The notes: a model not told the origin generated them from the sequence alone. Counted from the first letter of the stretch, positions 1 to 9,175 are shown. The stretch is 64,000 nt of DNA from Micromonospora mirobrigensis (GCF_900091555.1 NZ_FMCX01000006.1:155116-219115), one strand, 5' to 3'. Program-made: numbers and translations.

Positions 1-2
1 CC

Positions 3-1151
3 TCATGCCGTCCGGTCCACCGGGGCACCGCGTTCGCGCATGAACGGCACCGGGTTGATCGCCCCGGCCTTCGACCGGTCGCCGTCGACGTGGACCTCGA
101 AGTGCAGGTGCGGGCCGGAGGAGTTGCCGCTGCTGCCGCTGCGGCCGATCTCCTCGCCGACGGTCACCAGCTGGCCCGGCTTCACCAACGGTCGCCGGAT
201 CATGTGGCAGTAGCGGGTGATGTAGCCCCCGGCGTGCAGGATGTCGACGAACCACCCGCAGCCGCCCTTGCCGGGGTAGCCGTCCACGTCGCAGTCCCGG
301 CGTCCGCTGTGGTCGGGGTCGCAGCGGGCGACCAGGACCCGACCGCTGGCGGCGGCATGGATCGGGGTTTCCTTGTCGGCCGCGAGGTCCACCCCGTTGT
401 GCGCCGGTCGGGCCGCGGTCCGGAAGCCGGAGACCACCCCGCCCGGAAGGGGCGCGGTCCAGCCGGAGGCGGCGATCCGGGCGCCGGCGGCCACGTTGCA
501 GACCGCCTTGGCGCCCAGCTGCACGGTGCGGGCCGCCCCGCCGGCCAGCGCGTCGACGATCTGACCGGCCAGGTCCTCGTGCTTGGCGTACGCGTAGGGG
601 AACGCGCTGACCTGGACCTTCTGGGCGGCCTCCCAGAGGCTGAGCCGTTCCCAGTCGGGAATGGTGAGCAGCTTCTGGTAGAACTTGCCCGCCGCGTACG
701 CCGGGTCCTGCAACTGGGCCGGGGTGCCCCAGCCCTGGCTGGGGCGCTGCTGGAACAGGCCCACCGAGTCGTGGTCGTTGCGCCGGCCGAGGTGTCCGAG
801 GTTGCGCAGGGCCGACTCCTGCATGGCGGTGGCGACGGCGATCACCCAGCCCCGGGCCGGCACCTTCATGTCCTGGCCGACCTTGATGATGACCGCGGCG
901 TTGCGAATCTGGTCGTCGCCGTACTTCGTGAAGCGGGGCATGATGCCGGTGGACTTGACCGTGTGCGACGTGCCGCAGGTGAGCCCGGCGATGCTCGGAT
1001 CGTCCTTCTGTTCGTCGCCGAGCTCGGTGAGCAGGAACGCGCCCGCGCCGCCGAGGCAGCAGAGCAGCGCGAGGAGCGCGGTCAGCGCGGCGGCGACCGC
1101 GCCGCGGCGCAGGGTACGGCGGGGCGTCGAAGATGCGGCGTCGTCGGTCAT
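3..1151 (-). CDS. Membrane-anchored wall hydrolase: lytic transglycosylase-like plus M23 endopeptidase
   Basis: The 382-residue protein probably opens peptidoglycan for the secretion-like apparatus encoded upstream. One membrane segment lies at about residues 18-42 with an Arg-rich cytoplasmic side. Residues 65-205 resemble a transglycosylase fold, with candidate catalytic Glu112 in AMQESALRNL and a following GLFQQRPSQGWG block. Residues 245-360 are an M23/LytM domain with the zinc motif H251xxxD255 and H348xH350 (PHLHFEV), so it should be an active metallopeptidase. The start is ATG 1151, which overlaps the upstream stop as ATGA. T4SS loci of Gram-positive bacteria often encode such two-domain hydrolases (VirB1/TcpG type). 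The domain calls are secure; the role in transport is inferred. Confidence 0.85.
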   Translation of the reverse strand: MTDDAASSTPRRTLRRGAVAAALTALLALLCCLGGAGAFLLTELGDEQKDDPSIAGLTCGTSHTVKSTGIMPRFTKYGDDQIRNAAVIIKVGQDMKVPARGWVIAVATAMQESALRNLGHLGRRNDHDSVGLFQQRPSQGWGTPAQLQDPAYAAGKFYQKLLTIPDWERLSLWEAAQKVQVSAFPYAYAKHEDLAGQIVDALAGGAARTVQLGAKAVCNVAAGARIAASGWTAPLPGGVVSGFRTAARPAHNGVDLAADKETPIHAAASGRVLVARCDPDHSGRRDCDVDGYPGKGGCGWFVDILHAGGYITRYCHMIRRPLVKPGQLVTVGEEIGRSGSSGNSSGPHLHFEVHVDGDRSKAGAINPVPFMRERGAPVDRTA

Positions 1152-1693
1152 TCCCGCTCCCAGTCGACGGTGTCCACCAGCCATCGCCCGTCGGGCGAGA
1201 CGAGGGTCAGCCGGAGCCGGCCGAAGTCGAGCGGCAGGGTGACCTCGGTGATGGTCTCGGTCCGCGGCTGCAGGGTGGGCTCCCCGGTGACCTGCGTCGC
1301 CGGCACTCCCGCCGGGTTCGCACCGCGCAGTTGCTCGATCAGGGTCGGGGTCGAGAAGGGACGCATCGCGTCCTGCCAGCGCTTCGCGTCGGGGCCACCG
1401 CCCAGCCAGGCCGCCGCGAACCGCTCGGCGGTGCGCTCCGGGGTCAACGCCCCGGCCCGGGTCCGCGGTGACGGCGGCTCCGGGGTGAGGTTCGCGCCGT
1501 CGTCACCGGTGTGTGGGTCCACCGTGGTGATCGGCTCGCGCGGTCGGGTGGTCAGTCCGGTCGCCGACTGGTCCGGCCCGGAGACCAGGCGCGCCGCGCC
1601 GATGATTCCGAAGACCACCACCGCGATGCCGAGCGCCACGCCGATCCTCGACCGCAGTGCCCGGGTGAAGAGGAACTCCAGCGCCCGTCGCAT
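1148..1693 (-). CDS. Bitopic membrane protein, VirB8/TcpC-like (NTF2-like) candidate
   Basis: A 181-residue protein with a basic N-terminus, one membrane helix (about residues 16-38, GVALGIAVVVFGIIGAARLV), a Pro/Thr-rich linker and a C-terminal extracytoplasmic domain (about 82-181) containing PERTAERFAAAWL. That layout is typical of VirB8/TcpC scaffold proteins, which end in an NTF2-like fold. The match is to architecture and position, not to a clear signature. The gene lies between the polytopic TrbL-like gene (5-bp gap) and the hydrolase gene (ATGA overlap), so it is almost certainly co-transcribed and co-translated with them. Confidence 0.6.
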   Translation of the reverse strand: MRRALEFLFTRALRSRIGVALGIAVVVFGIIGAARLVSGPDQSATGLTTRPREPITTVDPHTGDDGANLTPEPPSPRTRAGALTPERTAERFAAAWLGGGPDAKRWQDAMRPFSTPTLIEQLRGANPAGVPATQVTGEPTLQPRTETITEVTLPLDFGRLRLTLVSPDGRWLVDTVDWERE

Positions 1694-1698
1694 GACCG

Positions 1699-3666
1699 TC
1701 ACCGTGCCTCGGACCGGACCCGGGACGTGGGCTGCGCGGGCTCCCGGTCGGCCGACCCGGGCCGATAGATGGCGAAGGAGGTGTTCTTCTCCGGCACGTC
1801 CGGCTCGGTCCAGGTGGCCGGGGCCCGGCGGCGGGGCTGCGGGGGGACCGGCCGCTCCGGGCGTCGCTGCTCGACCTCGGGTGCCTCGCCGGTGCTCTCC
1901 CGCCCGTCCGGGCGCTGCCGCTCGGCGGCCCCGGTCGTCTCCGGCCGGGTCGCCGAGTGCACCGGGTCCTCCCGGCGGGCCTCGGGGCGCAGGCTGACCT
2001 GCTCCGGCACCACGCCGCGGCGGCGACCCATCGCCGGATCGGTGGTGCCACCCGGCTCCACCACGTCCAGCCGCGCGGCCACCCGGACGTCGCGGAAGAA
2101 GCGGCGGTGCCACGAGCCGGCCGAGCTGACCGCCTCGCTGCCGTCCTTGCCGCCGAGCTGGGTGATGCGCCGGTAGGGGCGCAGCAGGAGCCAGCCGACC
2201 ACGCCGCAGAGCCAGACCAGCACCACCTGGAGCCAGCCGGGCAGGGTCGGCGTACTCATGATCAGGTCGACCGCGAAGAGGTAGATGGCCGCGCCGGTGC
2301 CGAAGATGGCGATGTTGAAGACGGCGGCGACGACGGCGTTGCCCAGCCGGCGCAACCCGGCGCTCGCCGGCCGCATCAGGCCGATCGTGCCGAGGATCGG
2401 TGCCGAGATCACCGCCCACCGGAAGATCAGGAACCCCAGCAGGACCAACAGGGACGCGGTCAGGTCGAACATCGCGAAGAGTACCGAGGCGAGCACCGCG
2501 ATGAAGCCTGCCCCGACCCGGTCCATGTCCCGCACGCCCTGGAGGTACTCGTACGCCTCCGGGTCCTCCGACTTGATCTGCTCGGCGACCTTCATCCACT
2601 GCTGCTGCTTCGCCTTGATGGTCGCTTCCCGCGTAGCTGGATTGGCGCGTATGGACTGAGCTTCGCCCCAAGTCAGTGCGCGAGCGTCGTAGAGTGCTGG
2701 GCCGTACTTCTTGGCTGTCTCGCTGTCGGCCGAGCCGAGTAGCCCTCGCAACCAGTTCCGGTAGAGCATCGAATCGGTCGCCGTATCGCTGGCTCGTACC
2801 GCTGGTGGACGAAGGTCCTTGCACCGGTTCGGATCCTTTGCAATGCAGCGTCCGGGCGCCGGGGCCTTTGCTTGCGGTCCGACGGCATCGTGCACAACAC
2901 CCAGCGTAGCTACCAGGCCGCTATCCGCAATGTTGGCAGACTTAACTGGCCAAGCGGCCAAGGCGGTCACCGCAACCATCACCAGTAGCGCCCAACCTGC
3001 GGTGGTCATCGCGTTGCTCATATCCGCCTGTCGGGATCGCCAGAGCAGATACAAGCCAACTACGCAGAGGGTAACTATGCCGAAGACACTGAACACTTTC
3101 TTGTAGACGGCCTTGGTGGCCTGCTCCACAAGCGGATCGGCCCAGCCCCACATCGAGCCAGGATCCCAAGCTCGTTCTCGCAAGGCATTCGAGGCGCCGA
3201 TGATTGCTGTGGCGATCATGAATTCGCCATTGGCCACGGTGTTGGTGAAGGTGTAGTCCGGGTGAAGCACCGAGGACGCGCATCCGCCGTCGACGTCATA
3301 AGTGGTGTAGCCGTATCCGCCGTACCCGTAGAGGGTGTAGCGGCCGGTCACACCGCTAGTAGAGGTGGCGGATGGCGCTGTTGCGAACCAACCAGCCAAC
3401 CCGGCATCCGGAGTGCTGGAAGTCGGCGGCTTCAAGCATTCCGCACGGCTGGCAGAAACCTCCTGAAGTTTGGCGACGCAGGCACGGAAGTCGGTCTGCC
3501 ACTCCTGGGTGCTGCACAGGTCGGCAGCGGCGGCGGCCCGGGTGACGGGCGCGGCCGGTGCGGCGTACGCCGGTGTGCCACCGACCAACGGCCAGCCGAT
3601 GGTGGCCCCGGCGAGTACGCCGAGCGCGAGGAGGAGCGCCGCGATCCGTGCCCGGGCCCTCGCCAT
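1699..3666 (-). CDS. Polytopic membrane protein, TrbL/VirB6-like conjugation channel candidate
   Basis: A 655-residue protein with a signal-like N-terminus (RIAALLLALGVLAGATIGW, then an AYAAP cleavage-like site), a Cys-containing extracytoplasmic region of about 170 residues, at least five or six hydrophobic segments (FGIVTLCVVGLYLLW; ALLVMVAVTALAAW; AVLASVLFAMFDLTASLLVLL; AVVAAVFNIAIFGTGAAIYLF; VVLVWLCGVVGWLLL) and a hydrophilic Arg/Pro-rich tail of about 130 residues. This matches TrbL/VirB6-type inner-membrane channel proteins. ATG 3666 is chosen because it follows the upstream stop by one base and gives the signal sequence. The central part (roughly 2600-3460) is clearly poorer in G+C and uses A/T-ending codons unlike both flanks, suggesting domain exchange. 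Confidence 0.65.
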   Translation of the reverse strand: MARARARIAALLLALGVLAGATIGWPLVGGTPAYAAPAAPVTRAAAAADLCSTQEWQTDFRACVAKLQEVSASRAECLKPPTSSTPDAGLAGWFATAPSATSTSGVTGRYTLYGYGGYGYTTYDVDGGCASSVLHPDYTFTNTVANGEFMIATAIIGASNALRERAWDPGSMWGWADPLVEQATKAVYKKVFSVFGIVTLCVVGLYLLWRSRQADMSNAMTTAGWALLVMVAVTALAAWPVKSANIADSGLVATLGVVHDAVGPQAKAPAPGRCIAKDPNRCKDLRPPAVRASDTATDSMLYRNWLRGLLGSADSETAKKYGPALYDARALTWGEAQSIRANPATREATIKAKQQQWMKVAEQIKSEDPEAYEYLQGVRDMDRVGAGFIAVLASVLFAMFDLTASLLVLLGFLIFRWAVISAPILGTIGLMRPASAGLRRLGNAVVAAVFNIAIFGTGAAIYLFAVDLIMSTPTLPGWLQVVLVWLCGVVGWLLLRPYRRITQLGGKDGSEAVSSAGSWHRRFFRDVRVAARLDVVEPGGTTDPAMGRRRGVVPEQVSLRPEARREDPVHSATRPETTGAAERQRPDGRESTGEAPEVEQRRPERPVPPQPRRRAPATWTEPDVPEKNTSFAIYRPGSADREPAQPTSRVRSEAR

Positions 3667-3667
3667 G

Positions 3668-6600
3668 TCACGCCTCCAGGTCGGGCAGGAGAGTCGGCAG
3701 TTGGCCGGCGGACTGGGCGACCGCCGCCGGAGTGGTGTCCAGGTGTTCGAGCAGTCCGTCGACGTACGAGACGTCGACGCGTACCTTCTGCACCCGCCCG
3801 TCGACGTCCCGCATGACGAACTCACGGAAGCCGAGGCGGGCGGAGGAGCCGGCGTCGGCGGCGGAGAGCGAGGCGAGGGTGGCCTCGTAGCCGTCGTTGA
3901 CCGGCACCCGGAGCAGGCGCAGCGCCTCGGAGGCGATCTCGCTGTCCTCGGCGATCCGGCCGACGAAGACGGTGGAGACGAGGTTCTGCACGTCGAGGCC
4001 GAGGATGTCCTTCGGGTTCTGCGAGGCGACCAGCGCGGCGAGGTTCCACTTGCGGGAGTCGCGGGCGAGGCGGACCAGGAAGGACCGGCCGGAGCGCCAG
4101 CCCTCCATGAAGTGCGCCTCGTCCAGGCCGACCAGCTTCCGGGAGGACATCGCCCCGCCGTAGCAGCGCCGCACCGCGAGCCGGTGGGCGGTGTGCAGCA
4201 TCGGCAGGGCGAGCGCCTCCTCGGCCGACCAGTACTCGCGCTCGATCTTGAGGTCGGGCAGCCGCAGCCCGGCCATGGTGATCACGGTGAGAGCCGCGTC
4301 GGCGCCGAGCAGCCCCTCGGGCGGCCGGCCGAAGAAGAGCATGGCCAGCGGCATCTCGGCGGTGTCGAGCAGCAGGTTGGCCAGCTCCCGCCCGGCATCG
4401 TCGTCGAGCCCCTGGAGGCAGCTCACCACGTCGTCCAGGGTGGACGTCTCCTCGGCCGGCACCTGGCGTACGGCGTGCCGGAACAGGGTGGCGGTGGAGG
4501 CCTCCCGGGCCACCTGCGGCGGCACCAGCATCATGCAGATGTCCTGCACCAGCATCCGGCGCTCGGCGCGGGCGTTGGAGACGGCGATCTCGAACTCCCG
4601 GTCGCCGGCCGCCCCCGAGGTGAACTCACTGCGCAGCGGCGTCGGGATGAGTGAGTACGGAGCGAGGGTGCCGTGCTCCGAGCCGGTCAGGTTGAGCACG
4701 CGCGAATACGGTCGCAGCTCGGGCATCGCGCAGAGCCGGGCCAGCGGGCCGGACGGGTCGAGCAGGGTCACCTGCACGCCGCGCCGGGCGGCCAGGTAGC
4801 CGAGCGCGCCGAGCAGGGTCGACTTGCCACCACCCGGCTCGGCGACGAAGACCGCGAGCCCGGAGCGTTCCCGGACCTCCATCGGAAAGTGCAGGTCGAG
4901 GAAGACCGGCCGGCGGCAGGTGCCGGCGGTACGGCCGATCAGGTCGCCGCGCCGGTCGCCGACGGTGGAGGCGGCCTGGGGCAGGGCAGCGGCGAGCAGC
5001 GGCACCGGCATCCGGCGGACGTATCCGGTGTTGGCGATCGGCTCGCCGGGGATGAACTCCCGGGCCAGCCAGTCCTGGTTCTTCGGGTGCTGGAGCGAGA
5101 TCCGCAGCTCCCGGGAGTAGAGCTGGACCAGCCGGCGGGCCCGTTCCAGGCACTCTTCCCGGGTCCGGCCGCCGACGGCGATCCGGTGCCAGCCGTGTGC
5201 CCGGGCCGAGTCGACCGGCAGCCCGGTGGTCATCTCGTCGCCGATCACCAGCGCCCGCTTGGCGAGCCGCTCCAGTTCCGGCGGTGCGTCGATGCCGTGC
5301 TCGGCGTAGTCGAGCTGCTGGGAGCGGATCATCCGCAGCCGGTGTTCGAGGTTCCGGAAGGAGTCGCCGGAGCCGAGGATGTCGACCCGGGTGGAGATCT
5401 CCATCGGCCACGGCAGCCGCTCGTGGAAGTGCAGCCAGGGCTCGTGCCGCTCGGGGATCTCCAGCGGCTCCATCCGGCCGACGGCCAGCACCGCCACGTG
5501 CCGCTCCTCGCCGGTCATCCGGTTGACCAGCTTGACCGTGGAGCCGTACGGGGTGCGGTAGCGCTCGATCTGCTCGGTGAGGGCGAGCAGGTCACCGCGC
5601 TCCCACCGGCCGTCGGTCACCGGGGAGAGGGTGCCGGGCGGCGCCATGCAGAGCGCCACCGAGCGGTAGAGCAGCCACTCCAGCTCCTGGGCGGTGACCC
5701 GCCGGCCGCGCATGCCGAACGCGCCGAGCACCTCGTCGAACTGTTCGACGGTGCGGCCCAGCTTGCGGCGCTCGCCCTCGGCGGTGCCCCGCCCGAAGGC
5801 GCGCAGCAGCCGCTCGGTGAGCGAGTCGCCGAGGGACCGGCGGGCGAAGGTGACGCCCAGGTAGGTCTGCCCCTCGGCGTGGTTGACCGACATCAGGTGC
5901 CGTTGCGCGGCGACCAGGTGGTCGGCCCAGCCGGTGGTCCCCGGCACGTCGGGCAGCGGCGAGGCGGTGTGCGCGTCGACGGTGCGGGCCCACTCGTCGG
6001 CCGGGAACGGCCGGGTGGTGCGGCGCAGGTGCAGCCGGAAGCCGGCGAGGCCGGCGTACTGCTCGGAGATCGCGGCGAGCAGCGCCTCCCGCTCGGCGTC
6101 CGGGCGGAACGCCCAACGGACCTCGGGGAGCCAGTACCAGGCGGTGACCGTGTTCGGGGTGAAGGTGAGGTGCCCGGCGATCTCGGTGACGGCCAGCTCG
6201 ACCGACGGGTCGCGGTCCCCGAACTTGATCTTCGGAGCCTTGATCCGGACCGGCCGGACCGGCTTGTCGTCGCGCTTCGCCGCGGCCCGCTGACGGGGCG
6301 GCGCCAACGCCCGCCCGGACGGTGACGCCAGGTCCTGCCCGGACGGTGACGCCAGGTCCTGCCCGGACGGGGTCGCCACCTCGTGACCGGGCGGAGCCGT
6401 CACCTCGCGGTCGACCGGCCGGACCTCCGGCTCCCGGTGGAACGCCCGCTGACGGTACGGGGACAGCTCCGGCCCGGTCGGCCGGACGTCGTGGACCTCG
6501 GTCGTCTCCGCGGGGAGCGGGCCCGACCGGGCGTCGGTGGTCGGGCGGAGCGCGGGAAGCCGGTCCCCGGGCTGGTGCGGCACCCGGCTGCGGGCCGCCG

Positions 6601-7186
6601 GCAGCGCACGGGCCGGCGGAGCCTCCAGGGCCGGCGCGGGCTCCGGGGTCGGCGGCAGCTCGACGGCCGACGACCGGCCGGCCAGTGGCACCGGCTCCGA
6701 TACCGGTGGACGGGCGGTCGAGGGCGCGGCCTCGGCAGCCGGCTGCCGGCCGGCCGATTGGGTGGGGGTGCGGTGCCGGACGGCCGGGGCGGGCTCCACC
6801 TCGGACGGCGGGGGCTGGTGCGGGATGGCCGGCTGTTCGCGTTCGCCCCCGTGCGCAGGCGCGACCGTCGGTGACCGGTGGGCCGTGGGGGGCGCGGGCA
6901 GCGCGGCGCGGGCCGGGCCGGGGCGTGTGCCGCCGAAGAGGTCGAGGAAGGGCGAGTCGATGTCCGTACCGTCGCCGACCAGCGGCGGCGGGGCGGCCGG
7001 CTCGACCGCCCGCTGGTGGCTGGGGCGGGGGGGCTGGAAGACGCCGACCCGGCCGTGACCGGGGCTCGGCACCAGGGCGGCCTCGTCCACACCCTCTTCC
7101 TCGGCGTAGTCGAGTGACCGCGCACGGTTACCGTGCGGGCCGGCGTGCCGTCCGGCCGGGGAACCCGGCGTGGAGGAGCGGTTCAT
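3668..7186 (-). CDS. VirB4/TraC-like conjugation ATPase with long Pro-rich N-terminal extension
   Basis: A 1172-residue ATPase expected to power assembly or substrate transfer of the T4SS-like complex at the membrane. Roughly the first 310 residues are low-complexity Pro/Ala/Arg-rich sequence, probably disordered. The conserved body starts near VRIKAPKIKFGDRDPS and contains a Walker A (AEPGGGKSTLLGAL, about residue 783), a Walker B (KLVGLDEAH, about residue 1020) and a downstream LARDSRKWNLAALVASQNP block typical of VirB4/TraC sensor regions. The usual VirB4 length is about 800-900 residues, so the excess is the N-terminal extension. A 49-bp gap separates it from the next gene upstream; the stop lies one base before the next start. 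Confidence 0.8.
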   Translation of the reverse strand: MNRSSTPGSPAGRHAGPHGNRARSLDYAEEEGVDEAALVPSPGHGRVGVFQPPRPSHQRAVEPAAPPPLVGDGTDIDSPFLDLFGGTRPGPARAALPAPPTAHRSPTVAPAHGGEREQPAIPHQPPPSEVEPAPAVRHRTPTQSAGRQPAAEAAPSTARPPVSEPVPLAGRSSAVELPPTPEPAPALEAPPARALPAARSRVPHQPGDRLPALRPTTDARSGPLPAETTEVHDVRPTGPELSPYRQRAFHREPEVRPVDREVTAPPGHEVATPSGQDLASPSGQDLASPSGRALAPPRQRAAAKRDDKPVRPVRIKAPKIKFGDRDPSVELAVTEIAGHLTFTPNTVTAWYWLPEVRWAFRPDAEREALLAAISEQYAGLAGFRLHLRRTTRPFPADEWARTVDAHTASPLPDVPGTTGWADHLVAAQRHLMSVNHAEGQTYLGVTFARRSLGDSLTERLLRAFGRGTAEGERRKLGRTVEQFDEVLGAFGMRGRRVTAQELEWLLYRSVALCMAPPGTLSPVTDGRWERGDLLALTEQIERYRTPYGSTVKLVNRMTGEERHVAVLAVGRMEPLEIPERHEPWLHFHERLPWPMEISTRVDILGSGDSFRNLEHRLRMIRSQQLDYAEHGIDAPPELERLAKRALVIGDEMTTGLPVDSARAHGWHRIAVGGRTREECLERARRLVQLYSRELRISLQHPKNQDWLAREFIPGEPIANTGYVRRMPVPLLAAALPQAASTVGDRRGDLIGRTAGTCRRPVFLDLHFPMEVRERSGLAVFVAEPGGGKSTLLGALGYLAARRGVQVTLLDPSGPLARLCAMPELRPYSRVLNLTGSEHGTLAPYSLIPTPLRSEFTSGAAGDREFEIAVSNARAERRMLVQDICMMLVPPQVAREASTATLFRHAVRQVPAEETSTLDDVVSCLQGLDDDAGRELANLLLDTAEMPLAMLFFGRPPEGLLGADAALTVITMAGLRLPDLKIEREYWSAEEALALPMLHTAHRLAVRRCYGGAMSSRKLVGLDEAHFMEGWRSGRSFLVRLARDSRKWNLAALVASQNPKDILGLDVQNLVSTVFVGRIAEDSEIASEALRLLRVPVNDGYEATLASLSAADAGSSARLGFREFVMRDVDGRVQKVRVDVSYVDGLLEHLDTTPAAVAQSAGQLPTLLPDLEA

Positions 7187-7235
7187 GCCACCGCCTCGCC
7201 CGTGTCGTGGGACCGCACCGTCGCAGTACGCCCGG

Positions 7236-7598
7236 TCATGCCAGTTCCTCCCGGATCCTGATCCGGCTCGCCACCAGGCGCGGGTCGCGCAGCTCGGCGG
7301 CCGGCTCCCGGGTACGGCGCCAGTCGGTCAGCGCGGTGCGGATCACCATGCGCGCAGGCCGGTCCGGGTCGACGTACCGGAAGATGAACGAGGTGGTCAC
7401 GATGGCGAGCGCGATCTCCCAGGCGGGGAAGAGCTCGACGGTCATCGTGAACAGCCAGTGGATGAACACGTAGAGGGGAACGAGCAGCATGAACAGGCCG
7501 TACTGGGCGTACGGCAGGTGGACGGGCAGGGTGTAGCCGGGCGGCCCGAGGTAGACCAGGCGGGCCCGGTAGATGTCGTCGTCGGTGCGCAGCCGCAT
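7236..7598 (-). CDS. Small membrane protein, VirB3/PrgI/TcpE-like candidate
   Basis: A 120-residue protein with two adjacent hydrophobic segments (about residues 31-75: YGLFMLLVPLYVFIHWLF and IALAIVTTSFIF) flanked by charged ends. In T4SS operons a small two-helix protein of this kind usually sits directly before the VirB4-type ATPase, as VirB3, PrgI or TcpE. The family call rests on size, topology and position. It lies 13 bp after the VirB2-like gene and 49 bp before the ATPase gene. Confidence 0.55.
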   Translation of the reverse strand: MRLRTDDDIYRARLVYLGPPGYTLPVHLPYAQYGLFMLLVPLYVFIHWLFTMTVELFPAWEIALAIVTTSFIFRYVDPDRPARMVIRTALTDWRRTREPAAELRDPRLVASRIRIREELA

Positions 7599-7611
7599 CT
7601 GTTGCCCGCGC

Positions 7612-7926
7612 CTACTCGAAGATCAGGTCGATCAGGTAGTCGCCGACGAAGAACAGGGTGGCCGCCCCGGCGATGAAGGCGAGGCCCACGATGGCGATCG
7701 CCGAGCTGGTGAGCACCTTGGAGATCTCGCCGCGGCTGGCCCGGCCGATGAAGATGACGCCGAGCACCGCGAGCAGGATCGGTGCGATCTTGCTGGCGAA
7801 GAAGGAGACGACACCGTTGGTGTCGATGCCCTTCGGGGCCGGCTCGGCGAGCGGGGTCGACGCCAGGGTGTGCAGCAGCTGGGTGACACCGGACGACGCC
7901 GTCTCCGCGAAGTCGATGGCGATCAC
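7612..7926 (-). CDS. Two-helix membrane protein, VirB2/TrbC-like pilin candidate
   Basis: The 104-residue product has a short N-terminal region, then two long hydrophobic helices (IAPILLAVLGVIFIG and LTSSAIAIVGLAFIAGAATLFFVGDYLI) separated by a short basic loop (GRASRGEISK), as in VirB2/TrbC pilins. The first helix of a classical pilin signal peptide is not evident. GTG 7926 is chosen because a GGGGAGG ribosome-binding site stands six bases upstream; an in-frame ATG at 7941 would bury that site. It is the first gene of the minus-strand T4SS-like run. Confidence 0.55.
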   Translation of the reverse strand: MIAIDFAETASSGVTQLLHTLASTPLAEPAPKGIDTNGVVSFFASKIAPILLAVLGVIFIGRASRGEISKVLTSSAIAIVGLAFIAGAATLFFVGDYLIDLIFE

Positions 7927-8284
7927 TGGAAACCTCCCCATGTCGCGGCCCGGGGGAGCCGCGGTGGTGCAGTCGGGCGAACCTGGCGGGACGGTGTCTC
8001 TGTGCACAGCGCCGCTGACGCTGCGTCTGTCACCCCGCCACGGACGGTGGCGAGATTCGGGGGGATTCGTCCCGCTTGGGCCCTCCCTCCAGCCATCGCC
8101 CGCCCGCTGCTGGGCCATTCCAAAGCGTACGGGCCGCCCTCCTTTGCGACAACCCGCGAAGAGTCGACCCGATCCGACCCGGACGACCGATCGTACACCT
8201 GTTCCAATGCCCACGTCAGGGGCGTTCCGGCCGGTGGCCACCCGGGACGGCGGGCACCCAGCTCACGCCCGGTACCGTGCAGTC
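7927..8284. other. 358-bp divergent intergenic region, T4SS-like run / folP
   Basis: Holds the control regions of the minus-strand secretion-like run and the plus-strand folate operon. On the plus strand a TACCGT hexamer ends six bases before the folP GTG. On the minus strand the only clear signal is the GGGGAGG ribosome-binding site of the first gene. No convincing open reading frame, tRNA or long repeat is visible. Confidence 0.5.
8273..8278 (+). promoter_or_regulatory. Leaderless -10 element of folP
   Basis: TACCGT followed by six bases and GTG. This TANNNT spacing is expected when transcription starts on the start codon. No Shine-Dalgarno sequence is present. Confidence 0.55.
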
Positions 8285-9175
8285 GTGACCGATCTGGTAC
8301 GGGCGGCGGACCCGGTGGTGATTGGCGTCCTCAACGTCACGCCCGACTCCTTCTCCGACGGCGGCCGGTACGCCGACCTCGACGCCGCCGTCGCACACGG
8401 CGTGCGACTGCGTGCCGAGGGGGCCGGGCTGGTCGACGTGGGGGGCGAGTCCACCCGACCCGGCGCCGACCGGGTGGACGCGGAGACCGAGGCCGCCCGG
8501 GTGCTGCCGGTGATCCGCGAGCTGCGCGCCGCCGGTGTGCCGGTCAGCATCGACACCAGCCGGGCCCGGGTGGCCGAGGCGGCCCTCGCCGCCGGCGCCG
8601 ACGTGGTCAACGACGTCTCCGGCGGCCTCGCCGACCCGGACATGGCCCGGGTGGTCCGGGACGCCGGCTGCCCCTGGGTGCTGATGCACTGGCGGGGGCA
8701 CTCCCGCGGCATGCGCGAGCTGGCCAGCTACACCGACGTGGTCGCCGACGTCCGCGGCGAGCTGGCACAGCGGGTCGACGAGGCGCTTCGGGCCGGCGTC
8801 CCCGCCGACCGGATCATCGTCGACCCGGGGCTGGGCTTCGCCAAGACCGCCGCGCACAACTGGGAACTCAGCGCCCGCCTGCCGGAGCTGCTGGCGCTGG
8901 GCTTCCCGCTGCTCTTCGGAGCCAGCCGCAAGTCCTACCTCGGCCGGCTGCTGGCCGGCCCGGACGGCGAGGCCCGCCCCACCGCCGGCCGGGAGACGGC
9001 CACCGCCGCCACCAGCCTGCTCGCCGTGGCCGCCGGCGCCTGGGGGGTACGCGTGCACGACGTCCGCGGCACCGCCGACGCGCTCGCCGTCTGGGCCGCC
9101 ACCGGCCGCCCCCGGCTGGTCGCCGACCCGCAGCGCTCCGGCGCCGGGGACCGACAGGCAGAAGGAGCCCGATGA
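8285..9175 (+). CDS. folP: Dihydropteroate synthase
   Basis: Condenses 4-aminobenzoate with dihydropterin pyrophosphate to give dihydropteroate in cytoplasmic folate synthesis; it is the sulfonamide target. The 296-residue TIM-barrel protein carries NVTPDSFSDGG near the N-terminus, GGESTRPGA in the first variable loop, SIDTSRA, DVSGG and DPGLGFAKT. GTG 8285 is set by the leaderless -10 element and by family length. It overlaps folB by ATGA, so folP-folB-folK are translationally coupled. The order is the one seen in mycobacteria and streptomycetes. Confidence 0.95.
   Translation: MTDLVRAADPVVIGVLNVTPDSFSDGGRYADLDAAVAHGVRLRAEGAGLVDVGGESTRPGADRVDAETEAARVLPVIRELRAAGVPVSIDTSRARVAEAALAAGADVVNDVSGGLADPDMARVVRDAGCPWVLMHWRGHSRGMRELASYTDVVADVRGELAQRVDEALRAGVPADRIIVDPGLGFAKTAAHNWELSARLPELLALGFPLLFGASRKSYLGRLLAGPDGEARPTAGRETATAATSLLAVAAGAWGVRVHDVRGTADALAVWAATGRPRLVADPQRSGAGDRQAEGAR

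Noticed and set aside
90..1997. Very long open frames opposite the T4SS-like genes
   Set aside because: They are antisense shadows typical of high-GC DNA, with Arg/Ala/Gly/Pro-rich composition and no domain signal; the minus-strand frames carry real motifs.
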